Made by a program: the position numbers and the translations under genes. Below the pieces are notes generated by a model. It was not told where the DNA came from, made no database searches, and saw nothing but the letters and a program-made list of their open reading frames with translations. Positions 21,701 through 28,674 of a stretch of 32,148 nucleotides of DNA are shown one piece after another. Positions within the stretch are counted from its first letter, which is position 1. Each line of letters opens with the position of its first letter. This DNA is from Perkinsus marinus ATCC 50983 (Eukaryota > Perkinsozoa > Perkinsida > Perkinsidae). The stretch spans positions 9,188-41,335 of the forward strand of contig NW_003207738.1 in assembly GCF_000006405.1 (NCBI RefSeq), given 5' to 3'.

Positions 21701-21834
21701 GCCGATGGGAAAACGAAGGCTATGAGAGTAACGCACACAGCGGCAGTTAGAATTGCCTTCAGTGGTAGTAGTATGCAGTAGGAGAGACCCCAAAGGGCCG
21801 CATTGGAGAATATTGACGTCAGAATATTTGTCAA
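15721..21834 (-). CDS. giant bridge-like lipid-transfer protein (BLTP2/Hobbit/SABRE/Fmp27-like)
   Basis: A single uninterrupted ORF of 2037 aa. Proteins of this group form long hydrophobic grooves (RBG repeats) bridging the ER to other membranes for bulk lipid transfer. An N-terminal hydrophobic anchor (about 10-50, with CILLPLKAILTAAVCVTLIA) starts the protein, as in the family. The middle is long and beta-rich with acidic linkers (DGQDEDDVEEEP). The C-terminal block resembles the family's conserved end: FFKYIRFGDINALFSYKSK, then RRLWTWRDCLDEWGSRFF and a run to SVVLHPFSRKP. Length is within the family range. The start is the first ATG and immediately precedes the anchor. A decayed copy of the region encoding FELRDITVTGNEGM onward sits at 24880-25140. 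Assignment rests on motif and architecture memory; a VPS13-like relative is the alternative. Confidence 0.65.
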   Translation of the reverse strand: MTNILTSIFSNAALWGLSYCILLPLKAILTAAVCVTLIAFVFPSAVYWLLEIVMKIVLRRSLSDLSLKRPSGGGAEVEISTADENTRIWAKVGPLSISFWHFGLVIPSIDVNVDILEIANKDGKSPRREGAGPANSGKSSWWKELLYKSCFINIGIVKVKFTLPGHHLGVDLSRVRYWVVIEKLYLAKAGPVSQLKWRLIQLDGQSSIEPNRWEVLRLPDCSVNLNYSGPTPEVQIVAEALRVEIPVLLYRETLLVFGHLMLKPDPEVSGDDPEKDVIDPSMPAVNCGFALGSLVVSVSDLAVGRCELLGERLTGVLHSEGSWPDYDIKIPSLRLDDIDLEGVRKTALRLDPAAEEHYVEVHGRGIYIDVDMDRLWGLIGPESFVAWFKAIDHMTDVFKSIRKPWKIVRRNELVKQYYAWELCRRAPTKEAVPYRYVPDPIRVRLRARSVEIQIEAGQRLVAENGFLMFDDQLWKFVVHVDNAVLYGLDNVDQKLITAKGIDVWVPLSVFPQLSRPLGPFPVVPDFVKNASAQWPERGALPIAVLFSDVVTKFDDALFGCINYLIEAAVHDIDRFPEVVDTGTRVFLDPPQFKSMLFVGTNVVADFPIPGIPPLKMGSLELAMGPTKDSMHVAVCRASIAGCLYMRNDIHVKVSCHRSDLNDPLDDIKVNRDWCRPAPRYEGEPPRVLRTLRLWVTHLPEWVRKSKDRNRKLALTAECSVREAALLAAGAVEAFHAFDREFTSTGPPKGPLKDLAVDLCGAMRFLLGNPSTGRKRRFSFDDDDVHEAEPLEKSGICLSSEAIHFTYLEDTKEMECTLTAVIVQMLPKVITACLPEAHFALLDQGTRAVVVLGTESVSPEIAAFENALSVSCRLGELQHLLEDLLVEYELASALGLHPPSPKRASRSGSDGTMPVLTPLEEPDPGPIPEPLRMVLSVEFLSGMCFTWAVRGLEPLQLLTADPISARLVFNTHGATGSPALVLPALGPTQDPILAHWLTEPWCLEQGASSSSTSSKGSEAHSWDIDSVLIGKLNAFMKGLKYLKDLKPGLIENAAVYSMGEGILDKPVYAQFDAAFTNPTMRWGAGSSISHVNSVQLRLLVHNLPSSPDAIRDTVDPPVCISWSAEFRDSASTGNQRLSLCVVPEFHIPMVLQLIGSPADFYQINGQNVRVSLNQSGKKKKRSLSRTMHRRLRTTSVTGVSPSAIFGNLRVAFNILLSEITCKCGAWRCGASEISLATDSSCATGSIVGSIRNGVIGFEVVRPHRLTPAFERHCAFCTPRDNPYPLRNVAPFVEIEDITLTLHSNLVPTFGAGRCRVSDDPHEVALLYLGVHGTRISWSPVIQRCMRMTLLNVDQFFTMMNRWRARFVEGLKYHDKMRLAEALARRPEAALSRDEGTGDGQDEDDVEEEPLHVRIEKAWSAVMLVGRSASAVLRVSDVQLNCHYAAAADGKAATIEHEDTSTLSTTPSTPCGEEFKCGCGLLAGHAVYEEDYRPGEGWTWWIRQHTDDTPLPPLPPFNLSVAAASIEEIRLGAYPWKQIAKAIITNDELGFDDDLDINEREDDSIAGKLPNGAQLVLCIGEAIAEVRAHRTSTTVVDSNSNLRVTLALTLDGLRGLVGSTKPYGVAWSGSYGDTLTSVTELSKFTLRGTADILPVGDSSVQAYVDRIFLAADDLSFHQVVSVITECLLYRPGTHEDDDADTGDDELISRSVPPSNEPSDAPVTLTERISPGELKRLRSEISDVVSEDFGDGSPSGSKLVIEYSVGELTMNLAHADSVFLKLKLDEAAGTHVFAHSDPGHPMMFSFELRDITVTGNEGMQIIRGAHSRGTSLLQFRGQDRIMQHNGQRWHIYDAVTVNLAPIVVNSTQQMFEEVYAFIFLDPTGEDMSLSDRFKTKEDSKNDKPAELIFFKYIRFGDINALFSYKSKRMTLKDVSLKVRHYVRKRRLWTWRDCLDEWGSRFFHQALSSVVLHPFSRKPKYFGGEHIVSREEVARALFGKYAPANTSIAPRMPVSPRDSSQSRKHRLANGPGPPPSRSHNK

Positions 21835-22029
21835 GACTTAAAATTGAAAGTAATTATACACCAACGCATTATGGAAAGCACTGAACTCAAGCCGCCAAGG
21901 ATAATGAAATGGAGACAATATTGATAAGGAGAAATTGAGGTCCCTTGGCACTACCGTGATGGTAGCATGAAAAGACCAACAGACCAAGTGAATGTTAACC
22001 ATAATTCTCCCTGGCTATACAAACGCTAT

Positions 22030-22114
22030 CTATATCTCACTAGCTTTCACCTTTATATTAAACCTGCTCAGATTCTCAGTCGACGTCGGCTCCGGTCCAG
22101 GAACAGAATTGGAT

Positions 22115-22148
<34 letters not shown>

Positions 22149-23469
22149 CATTTAGCGCTTGTACTACCTGCATTCGACAAGCGGCCCTCGCCGCTCTACG
22201 CTCCTCCAACAATGCCGCCGTCTTGTTCAAAGCAAACTGTGCTGTAGTAGTTTTACTCTTATGCTCACGTCGTGACCGTCGAACAGCGTTCATAGCATCC
22301 TCATACTCTGTGGTTTCTACCAGCCAAGAGTGGACCAGGCACTGCTGGACCGATGGCCGACTCACTGAATCGGACGCAGTCATGGCCTCCATGAGCTCAA
22401 CACCACCCGGGGAGACATTACTTGCCATCCTCCCTTCACCGTCTTGTAGCATATGCTTCAAAACCTGTCCAGCCGACCAAACGTCGACCTTCTCGTTGTA
22501 GGACGACCCAGAGGATACACCTTGGTGCCTCGACAAGTACCGAGTCAAAGGAGACTGCTCATTCTGACCGTCCTCATGAAGAGCCTCGCCATTGCCACCG
22601 GCGAAGACCTCAGGTGCCATGTAACCACAAGTGCCAGTCGGCGTTATCATTCCGCTAGTAGAAGTAGCGCTAGACACTGCCGAACCCTCCTCACCACGAA
22701 TACAAGGCTGGTCGGAAAACCCAATCGGTGTGGATTGGAATTGACTGGCGATGTTGAAATCTATAAGTACAATGAGAGACATTTCCAGCCTGCTGGGCTC
22801 CACCGCGACTATGTTCGATGGCTTCACATCTCGATGACAAATATGTTTACTACTATGTAGGTAAAACAAAGCGTTCAAGAGCTGCCTCAACACATTGCGA
22901 CACGCCGCTTCAGAATATGGACCCGGTATCTCCTCTAGAGTTTTCCCAGGCACATATTCGAGAGCGAGATAGATCTTCTCACCCAAGTAGAGGTTCACCG
23001 GCCGTACAATATTACGATGATGTAGTGTTCGTAGCATGTCGAACTCACGCTCAGCAAAACACTCCATTTCGCCTTCGCCACTCCGCATGTACTCCTTAAT
23101 GGCGACAGTAGTGGTAGGACCCGGCGCACGGCTAACGGCACGCCATACTGTACTGGAAGACCCTCGCCCGATTTGCTCAATAAAGTCATAGTCTTCGTGA
23201 ACTTGGATTTCTTCCTCTTCCCGCTCCATGAGAACTTCGTAAGCACTCGAACAAGTGAGATTCAAGGCTTTCTGGGTTACACTTTCAGCCTTGCTCCCCA
23301 ATTTGCCGCTTTTTCTATCAGATCCTCGCCCATGGGCAGAGTGACTCTTCAGAGGAATAGCCTCCGATAGTACATATCCATGAGAGTCCAGCATAGGCGA
23401 CGACGGTGGTAGTGGTGCAGCCTGGACGTCCGGAAGCTGGATCTTGCGACGCTGTCCTAGTCCAGGCAT
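22030..23469 (-). CDS. Ser/Thr protein kinase with DFN instead of DFG
   Basis: 479 aa from the ATG at 23469 (MPGLGQRR). The frame is open a little further upstream but without an earlier ATG. The kinase domain spans about 94-390. It has the glycine loop IGRGSSSTVW (100-109), VAIK Lys125, CHRDVKPSN with Asp214 and Asn219, DFN at 237-239, MAPEVF, and VDVWSAGQVL. The Mg-binding Asp is kept but the following Gly is Asn. The N-terminal 90 residues are low-complexity with an acidic patch (EREEEE). The C-terminal 90 are basic, coiled-coil-like, then a poly-Thr run encoded by a GTA-type microsatellite (22115-22148). The N-lobe (GRGSSSTVW, VAIKEY) resembles MEK/STE-like or NEK-like kinases, but the family is not clear. 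It is likely active or partly active; the regulator role is unknown. Confidence 0.85.
22115..22148. repeat. (GTA)n microsatellite inside the kinase C-terminus
   Basis: About nine near-perfect GTA units on the plus strand encode an uninterrupted Thr run in the minus-strand kinase. The copy number is likely variable between isolates. Confidence 0.9.
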
Positions 23470-23508
23470 TATAATGGTTGACAAGGATATGAGGGGATTA
23501 CTATACAA

Positions 23509-24879
23509 CCTGGAGAATACTACTCACAGTAGGGGTAGAAGAATTTCGAACTCCATCGCGTACGGCAGCGGGGCACGCGTACATAATTTCGTGGCGCGTG
23601 ACAGAATCTCGTGGATGTTGAGTTTCAGCGGCGCTCTCTACTCGTCGTGCGATAATCTTCCAGCACTGACAACAAGGCGTCTATACAGCCTTTAATCATG
23701 GTCCGAGGTAGAAGAACATAACGCCCCTTTACTATTAGCGGTGAGCCGACCGGGCTGTGAAAGTCGAAGCGTTCGTGGAGAGAGTCGTGCGTCAAGGGCT
23801 GGATTAGAATGCGATTGTGGACTCCTTACTAGAGGATGAACGTAGTGTAGTGTCATTCACTTTCACCTTTGTCAAACTTGAAGTTCAAGTTTGACACGTT
23901 GCAAGAATATGTACTTGTCAGCCCTAGCCATTCTTACTGAGTATCATTCGGACTTACGCGCTCATGATGATACAGGCTGTATCATACAGCGATGCAACAG
24001 AACGTCCAGGAACGTCAGGGATTGAAATTAGATGAACGCTATCGTAATGATAAAACTGCTGCTTGGTTCGAGTGAGAGATCAGCTCCTTGAGAGGGCACG
24101 ATACCACAGCGCTAGGTGAGTATACGTCCGCGTTCAGGCTGGTTCGCAGTACGTCAATTGAATGAGGCAACTCGAGTACCTTGTTGTCAGCACCGAGGAC
24201 CTACAATCGCCTTGAGTAACAGCTATATACGAAACTTATTTTCGGCTTATGTTGAGGGCAAATGATGTTAGGCAGATAGATGTGGTTGCTATATCGTGTA
24301 AAACATAACGTTTTCTGCAGGTCCGAGGACGGTACAGTTTGCTAGGAGTCATGACAGGTCTCGTGCCTGGGTGCCATTTATTTATAGAATCGTTCATACC
24401 TAGAGGAGGCCGAGATCACAATCCGCGTCTCATCTTTTCTCATAGGATATGGGCCATATCATATGGCTATTGGGCTTCGTTGAGACTGTTGACTCGTGTT
24501 GATAGTTGCACCAGTTGGCTACGAGCAACACGCGTTGTTACGGCGAAGAGAGCTAGTGTAAGCAGAGAACGTCTCCGAGAATCCAAGGAGCGTTCAGCAC
24601 CAGCTTAGCTGGTCCAGCTATGAGCCTCCAACAGTCTCGCCAAACCATTAGCCAATATTGGCTCAGAATTAGATCCGGAACGGCGCGGCGCTAAGATAGA
24701 GCTCTTCAGCCCTTTTGAAGCTGGGAGTGGCATGGACTGCTCATCAATATCGTATGGGTTTGTACAGAAGAGAATTGTCAGGGAGAAATGATAACTGTCG
24801 AGCTGACAGTGAGTTTGGCAGGGAGTTTTAGTCTACTGGTTTTGAGTCAAAACTTTTGACGCGTCTGTTGGCTTATGAA
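23509..24879. other. intergenic region rich in single-nucleotide-centred palindromes
   Basis: No ORF with coding character. Perfect palindromes with one central nucleotide are at 23871-23895 (12-bp arms), 23967-23985 (9-bp), 24446-24460 (7-bp, chained to a 6-bp arm ending 24466) and 24599-24613 (7-bp, chained to 24619). An even palindrome AGCCAATATTGGCT lies at about 24649-24662. Confidence 0.7.
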
Positions 24880-25140
24880 CTCGTTCACAGTTTGTTGGTA
24901 TTCCCACTTGAGCTCCGGGACAACACTGTGACGGAGAATGAGGGTATGTAGATTATTGGCGGAGCTCCTTCGAGGAGCACGAGTCTGCTGCATGTCGGGT
25001 CGGATCATGTGGCACACGGCTAGACATGGCACACATACGATGCAGTTACACAAAATTTGAATCCTATTGCGGTCAGTTCGAGGAAATTCTTTCATTTTCT
25101 GGACTCAACTGGAGGAGACACGTCCTTGCCCAGTCGATTG
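24880..25140 (+). pseudogene. decayed copy of the lipid-transfer gene (C-terminal region)
   Basis: In one plus-strand frame starting at 24901 the text reads FPLELRDNTVTENEGM, stop, IIGGAPSRSTSLLHV..., stop, TWHTYDAVT, then FFHFLDSTGGDTSLPSR. This follows the intact minus-strand protein (FSFELRDITVTGNEGM, IIRGAHSRGTSLLQF, RWHIYDAVTVN, FIFLDPTGEDMSLSDR) with two in-frame stops and several substitutions. It corresponds to about 16167-16440 of the intact gene. It is clearly non-functional as a protein. Confidence 0.85.
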
Positions 25141-25535
25141 GAACACTTGGCCCAGTCCAATATTTTCTCGACCAGCAGTAGCCGCGCGAGGAAGAGCAGC
25201 GCTGTTTGATATATGGCGCGTTGTCAGCTCTTCCTCAAGCTCACATTAGCCTTCGTAGCGACCATAATCACCATAATATACTTTCCGTGAGTTCCTCCAG
25301 TGAGCTGAGCATTGTCGTCGCCTCGCATGAGATCGTACAGACCAGCCGATCGAACAGAGATCCAGCCTGCTGGTCGTCTTAAGTGGGGAAGTTGTCTGGA
25401 GACTCCAGACTGGAGTTACCCTGCTGGCCCCCCGCTCGAGTCTCCTACTAGTTATCGCCACCATTTTCTAGATGTCCAGTCAACTTCAGCCACTGGCCAG
25501 CATCTCAAATTTCGATCACAATGATATTTTTGTAT
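25138..25535 (+). pseudogene. decayed copy of the neighbouring small membrane-protein gene and its 3' flank
   Basis: Directly fused to the preceding fragment, the frame reads EHLAQSNIFSTSSS..., stop, YMARCQLFLKLTLAFVATII, TIIYFP and stop. This matches EHLAQSSIVSNSSN... and ARCQLFLKLALALVATMI of the intact gene at 14941-15578. Homology continues past the stop through the 3' flank (for example CTCGAGTCTCCTACTAGTTA) to about 25535. Relative to the source locus about 1.06 kb (roughly 15109-16167) is missing at the junction. Confidence 0.85.
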
Positions 25536-25724
25536 TAAATGAAGATACAGTATGCGCCATGATGGCGCCGCCATCTAAAGAACCGGAACGGTTGTGCAGG
25601 GGTAACTTCTACAAAAAAGCGAGTTTGGGCTTGAAACTTTTTTTGTATATTACTGATATATATACGTATTGCTTGGGAGGGGACAGCACCCGATTTTCGA
25701 AAAAAAACGTGAAAGTTAAAGAAA

Positions 25725-25790
25725 TTGTCTGGGATTCGAACCTGCGACGGTCGCAGTGCGATCTACCTTGCACTTTCATATATTCATGAT
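25725..25790 (-). repeat. tRNA-like (B-box) fragment
   Basis: The minus strand has GCAGGTTCGAATCCCAGAC with an upstream AAGGTAGATCGCACTGC. The anticodon and T stems pair poorly, and a perfect CTGCGAC-G-GTCGCAG palindrome (25742-25756) overlaps it. It is probably a decayed tRNA or SINE fragment. Confidence 0.3.
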
Positions 25791-25933
25791 ATTACGACAC
25801 GCTAGAAGATAACACACAACACGCGGTACGCTAGAAACAATGTCGAAACATAATACAAAGCAATCTGTCTTATAATTATGTCTTCTATTGTTAAATCAAG
25901 TCAAGAACCAACTGAATCGAATGTATACCATTT

Positions 25934-25972
25934 CAACACATAGGGGCGGAAATTTTCCGCCTCTATGTGTTG
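25934..25972. repeat. 19-bp-arm palindrome around one nucleotide
   Basis: Arms 25934-25952 and 25954-25972 are complementary at 18 of 19 positions (one G-T), with T25953 as the only central base. The outer ends are CAACACATAG and CTATGTGTTG. Confidence 0.9.
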
Positions 25973-26073
25973 AGCTGTGGTCGTCGTCAGCTCTGACAGT
26001 CATGGCACAAGTAGGGTTGTATTGGTTGGAAAAGGTCGTTCGTAAAAAGGCCGAGCTTACGGTAATCATCGAT

Positions 26074-26134
26074 CACGTCACTTGGTGACGTGACTTGGTG
26101 ACGTGACTTGGTGACGTGACGTGACGTGACGTGG
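26074..26134. repeat. 13-bp / 5-bp short tandem repeat
   Basis: CTTGGTGACGTGA repeats three times at 13-bp spacing (26081, 26094, 26107) and then collapses to GTGAC pentamers. Confidence 0.85.
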
Positions 26135-26446
26135 AGTGTTTATGGAACGGTACGTGATATGCGTGCCTCGGGTCGGGTTGACGTTGAATGGGATGATGAG
26201 CCCGGTACGATTGAGACTCTTGATCTTTGGGCCTGCCAACATAAGTCGGCGCTATGAGGCTTGCTTTTTATTACCTAGAATAATCAGTTCAAGTTTATAA
26301 CCATTGAAATCTATAGTATGGTAAGTTTCGCACAGGTGACGCCACTGACTTGTGCATGCGTACGGATATTCTACGCTAGAACACAACATGCGGGCTCAGC
26401 ACAATCAGTTCGTGTTAAGTACCGTCGGTACTGTACCGAGAATCTC

Positions 26447-26468
26447 TCCGTAGCCATCTTGGCTCGAG
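26447..26468 (+). other. relic spliced-leader sequence fused to a 5' UTR
   Basis: The 22 bases contain CCGTAGCCATCTTGGCTC followed by GAG. They match the dinoflagellate/Perkinsus trans-spliced leader (DCCGTAGCCATYTTGGCTCAAG) except for one A-to-G near the end. A real spliced-leader RNA gene would have a GT donor directly after AG; here TTCGAG follows. It therefore looks like a leader already joined to an mRNA and returned to the genome by reverse transcription. The next ATG of a long ORF is at 26555. Confidence 0.75.
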
Positions 26469-26554
26469 TTCGAGTTGTGTTGTGATAACCCTCGTTAATC
26501 CTATCATGGCGACCGTCTTGGACTCAATTTGGCACTCAGTTAACTATCTGTAAC

Positions 26555-26980
26555 ATGGAAGTTCTGCATCTCATTACCAGTCTGATCATCTGCGGTATGG
26601 GCGTCCGTGGTCATGTCGTCTACAGGCCGTGCATCGACGGGTTCCGACAATATGGAGAGTATATCATCAGAATTGAGTTCAAACTCAAAGGCAATGTTCT
26701 CCTCACCTATCAGGAAAATCCTCTTGGACCTGAGAAAGTTTACACATGCGTGTATCACTTCGACCCAAAAGAGAAGGAGATGGATGAGGGGTATGTTCCA
26801 GTTCTTTTCCTGGGTCCCGAGTGTCAAAGACTTGTGAAGGACTCCAAGGGCAGACTCAACGGAGATTCCCTAAAACCCTTTCTCACGTTCCCCAATCTCG
26901 ACTACTTGTACATGAAGCTACCTTCAAGAAATTCTACGGCTCTGTATAAGAATAAAGGCGCTTGGCCATGCCCCGTTTAA
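26555..26980 (+). CDS. small secreted protein, single exon
   Basis: 141 aa. Residues 1-19 (MEVLHLITSLIICGMGVRG) form a typical signal peptide. The mature part has four cysteines (RPCIDG, YTCVYHF, PECQRL, WPCPV) and beta-like alternation (YGEYIIRIEFKLKGNVLLTY), suggesting a small disulphide-bonded extracellular domain. I recognise no family. It is intronless, and a spliced-leader relic lies 87 bp upstream of the ATG, so it is best explained as a retrogene from a trans-spliced mRNA. No A-tail is evident downstream. Whether it is transcribed is unknown. The minus-strand ORF over the same interval is a shadow. Confidence 0.7.
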   Translation: MEVLHLITSLIICGMGVRGHVVYRPCIDGFRQYGEYIIRIEFKLKGNVLLTYQENPLGPEKVYTCVYHFDPKEKEMDEGYVPVLFLGPECQRLVKDSKGRLNGDSLKPFLTFPNLDYLYMKLPSRNSTALYKNKGAWPCPV

Positions 26981-28112
26981 GCTAATGTTTATCCTTATGA
27001 GTTGGTTCGGGAAGGACCGAGTGAGACTTCGATGCCGATGATGAGTCGCATTGCAGGATTTCACTCGGCCAGTCCCCTTGTACTCTTGGCTACAGCTCAG
27101 TAGCCATTCATGTGCTAACATGAAAACATTTTGACAGTTCTGATCATATTCCATATTGATGTGTCGAACCGATCGGCATACGATCTAATAAGGCTTCGCC
27201 ATTTATCCATTAGCTCTTGTCTCACGTGTACTCACCATCAGACTTATTGCTAAATGGCTGGGGCTCACGAGTTTATGTCTGTGCCGTGTCGGGAATCTCA
27301 TTCTGATCTGTGAAGGTTAGTGTGAAGTTCGCATCTCGAGAGCTGGGAATATTTTCCGGGAGAAGTTCGTGTATCTGGTTGTTCCCGCCCGGAGCTTTCA
27401 AGTATTTAACGTACTTGATCTTTGGTCTATTCCGTCATTATCTGATACGAATGCTTATCATAGCGAACGTAGCGATGTTGAGTTGCGCGAGACTCTGTCA
27501 ACGATAGCCACTTAATTTCGGAACTAGCTGGCAGTGATGAGTCAACACCCCCCCCCCCCCTGATACTCCGTGTGGTGCTGATTTTAAAACTCAGACTTTG
27601 CCCTTCATTGCCGTATCTATATTCTAAAGTGAGACTCACTCTAGGCCTGAGCCTTTCGGACAGCTAGTCCGAAAGGCTAGCTGTCCGAAGTGGTTAGCTA
27701 GCTCCGCAGCTTCTGTTTAGAACAAGCCTTGAGACCACAACACATGACTTGACATAAGTTTACCAGTGCTTGTCGCTCGATTCTATCATCTAAGTTAGGG
27801 GGTTACCCTAATAGGGTAACCATACAAGCCTGCGTAATGTAGAGTAGGGCAAGGATTGCACTGCGAGCACTGGTCCTCGACGCGCTCGCATGCGAAGCTA
27901 CTAAACATGAGGTATACTTTGCGTGCCGTAATCGATCTGCCCCAGGTATCAAGTAGAAATCTGAACCTCTGGGAGCTAATCTAATACGACGTCACACGTT
28001 CGGAGTTGCTCAGACTTGTACTGCTAATACATGCTGTAGTTGCCATCGCAAGCTGTTCTTGTTAGGTTAAGACTATTTACTGATTTGTCTCACATTCTAT
28101 CATAAGCTCACC
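26981..28112. other. intergenic with hairpins and a C-run
   Basis: No gene is supported. A 13-base C-run lies at 27548-27560, overlapping alternative hairpins at 27651-27689, and a perfect 10-1-10 palindrome at 27801-27821. Confidence 0.5.
27651..27689. repeat. two mutually exclusive perfect hairpins
   Basis: Hairpin 1 pairs GCCTTTCGGA (27651-27660) with TCCGAAAGGC (27668-27677), loop 7. Hairpin 2 pairs TTCGGACAGCTAG (27655-27667) with CTAGCTGTCCGAA (27677-27689), loop 9. They share the first arm, so only one can form at a time. Confidence 0.9.
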
Positions 28113-28330
28113 TGATTTAATTGCAAGCCTTGAATCAAGCAGGGTTGGTTATTGCGTGAAAAATACTCATACTTTTCATGAATGAAATAAACGGCTTGAA
28201 TTGAACGAAAAAAACGGAAAAATTGAAAAAAATTTTAGCGCACGCGAATTTCTTTTTCAAGCGTGACTTAGTGGACAATCTCGGTAAATTTCATCAATTA
28301 TGATTCGCTTGTGGATACAAATGACCTTCA

Positions 28331-28400
28331 TAGATGATATTCATCTCTCAGTAGAATCTACTGAGAAGTGAATGTCATCTAAGATGCTGAATCAGCATCT
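28331..28400. repeat. two abutting palindromes, each around one nucleotide
   Basis: The first has arms 28331-28355 and 28357-28381 (22 of 25 paired; inner 9 perfect, CTCAGTAGA-A-TCTACTGAG). The second, 28382-28400, is a perfect AGATGCTGA-A-TCAGCATCT. They touch with no gap. Confidence 0.9.
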
Positions 28401-28514
28401 GTGGATCGAACTCGACTAAAGCGAGTAACATGAAGGTATAGTAAGTACGAGCGGATGTTCTAAGAGAATTTCTTCCATACAAGGCAGTGTAAATGCATTA
28501 TCTTCGGAAGCCTA

Positions 28515-28631
28515 CAGTGTTTGGTTTTACGGCTCCGGAGTACGATTCATCTTGCTACGAACTTCGTAGTACTTCGTAGACAGTGTTTGGTCTTACGGCT
28601 TCGTAAGGCGGAGCCGTAGGACCAAACACTG
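28515..28631. repeat. 23-bp arm in two direct copies and one inverted copy
   Basis: Copies begin CAGTGTTTGG at 28515 and 28581. The inverted copy at 28609-28631 ends CCAAACACTG. The second and third form a 23-bp stem with two G-T positions and a 5-base loop, ending 43 bp before the zinc-finger ATG. A 7-1-7 palindrome (CTACGAA-C-TTCGTAG, 28555-28569) sits between the direct copies. Confidence 0.9.
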
Positions 28632-28674
28632 CCTGAACATTTATCTGGTAAAAGAGAGATTTTCTTTCACCTCA

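Larger units (their letters stand above)
25536..26446. other. intergenic; tRNA-like fragment, palindromes, short tandem repeat
   Basis: No gene is supported. It contains a tRNA-like B-box fragment (25725-25790), a 19-1-19 quasi-palindrome (25934-25972) and a GTGAC-rich tandem repeat (26074-26134). Confidence 0.5.

Noticed and set aside
23470-23508. Kinase start at 23508
   Set aside because: That codon is TTG, not ATG; the first ATG in frame is at 23469.
24645-24668. Second spliced-leader-like sequence (TAGCCAATATTGGCTCAG)
   Set aside because: The resemblance is explained by an even palindrome AGCCAATATTGGCT; it lacks CCGTAGCCAT and needs an insertion to align.
24847-25095. Minus-strand 82-codon ORF similar to an ORF opposite the lipid-transfer gene
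   Set aside because: Both are antisense shadows of homologous coding DNA; the similarity comes from the sense-strand duplication.
26447-26560. A spliced-leader RNA gene
   Set aside because: No GT donor or Sm-like site directly follows the leader; a long ORF follows instead.
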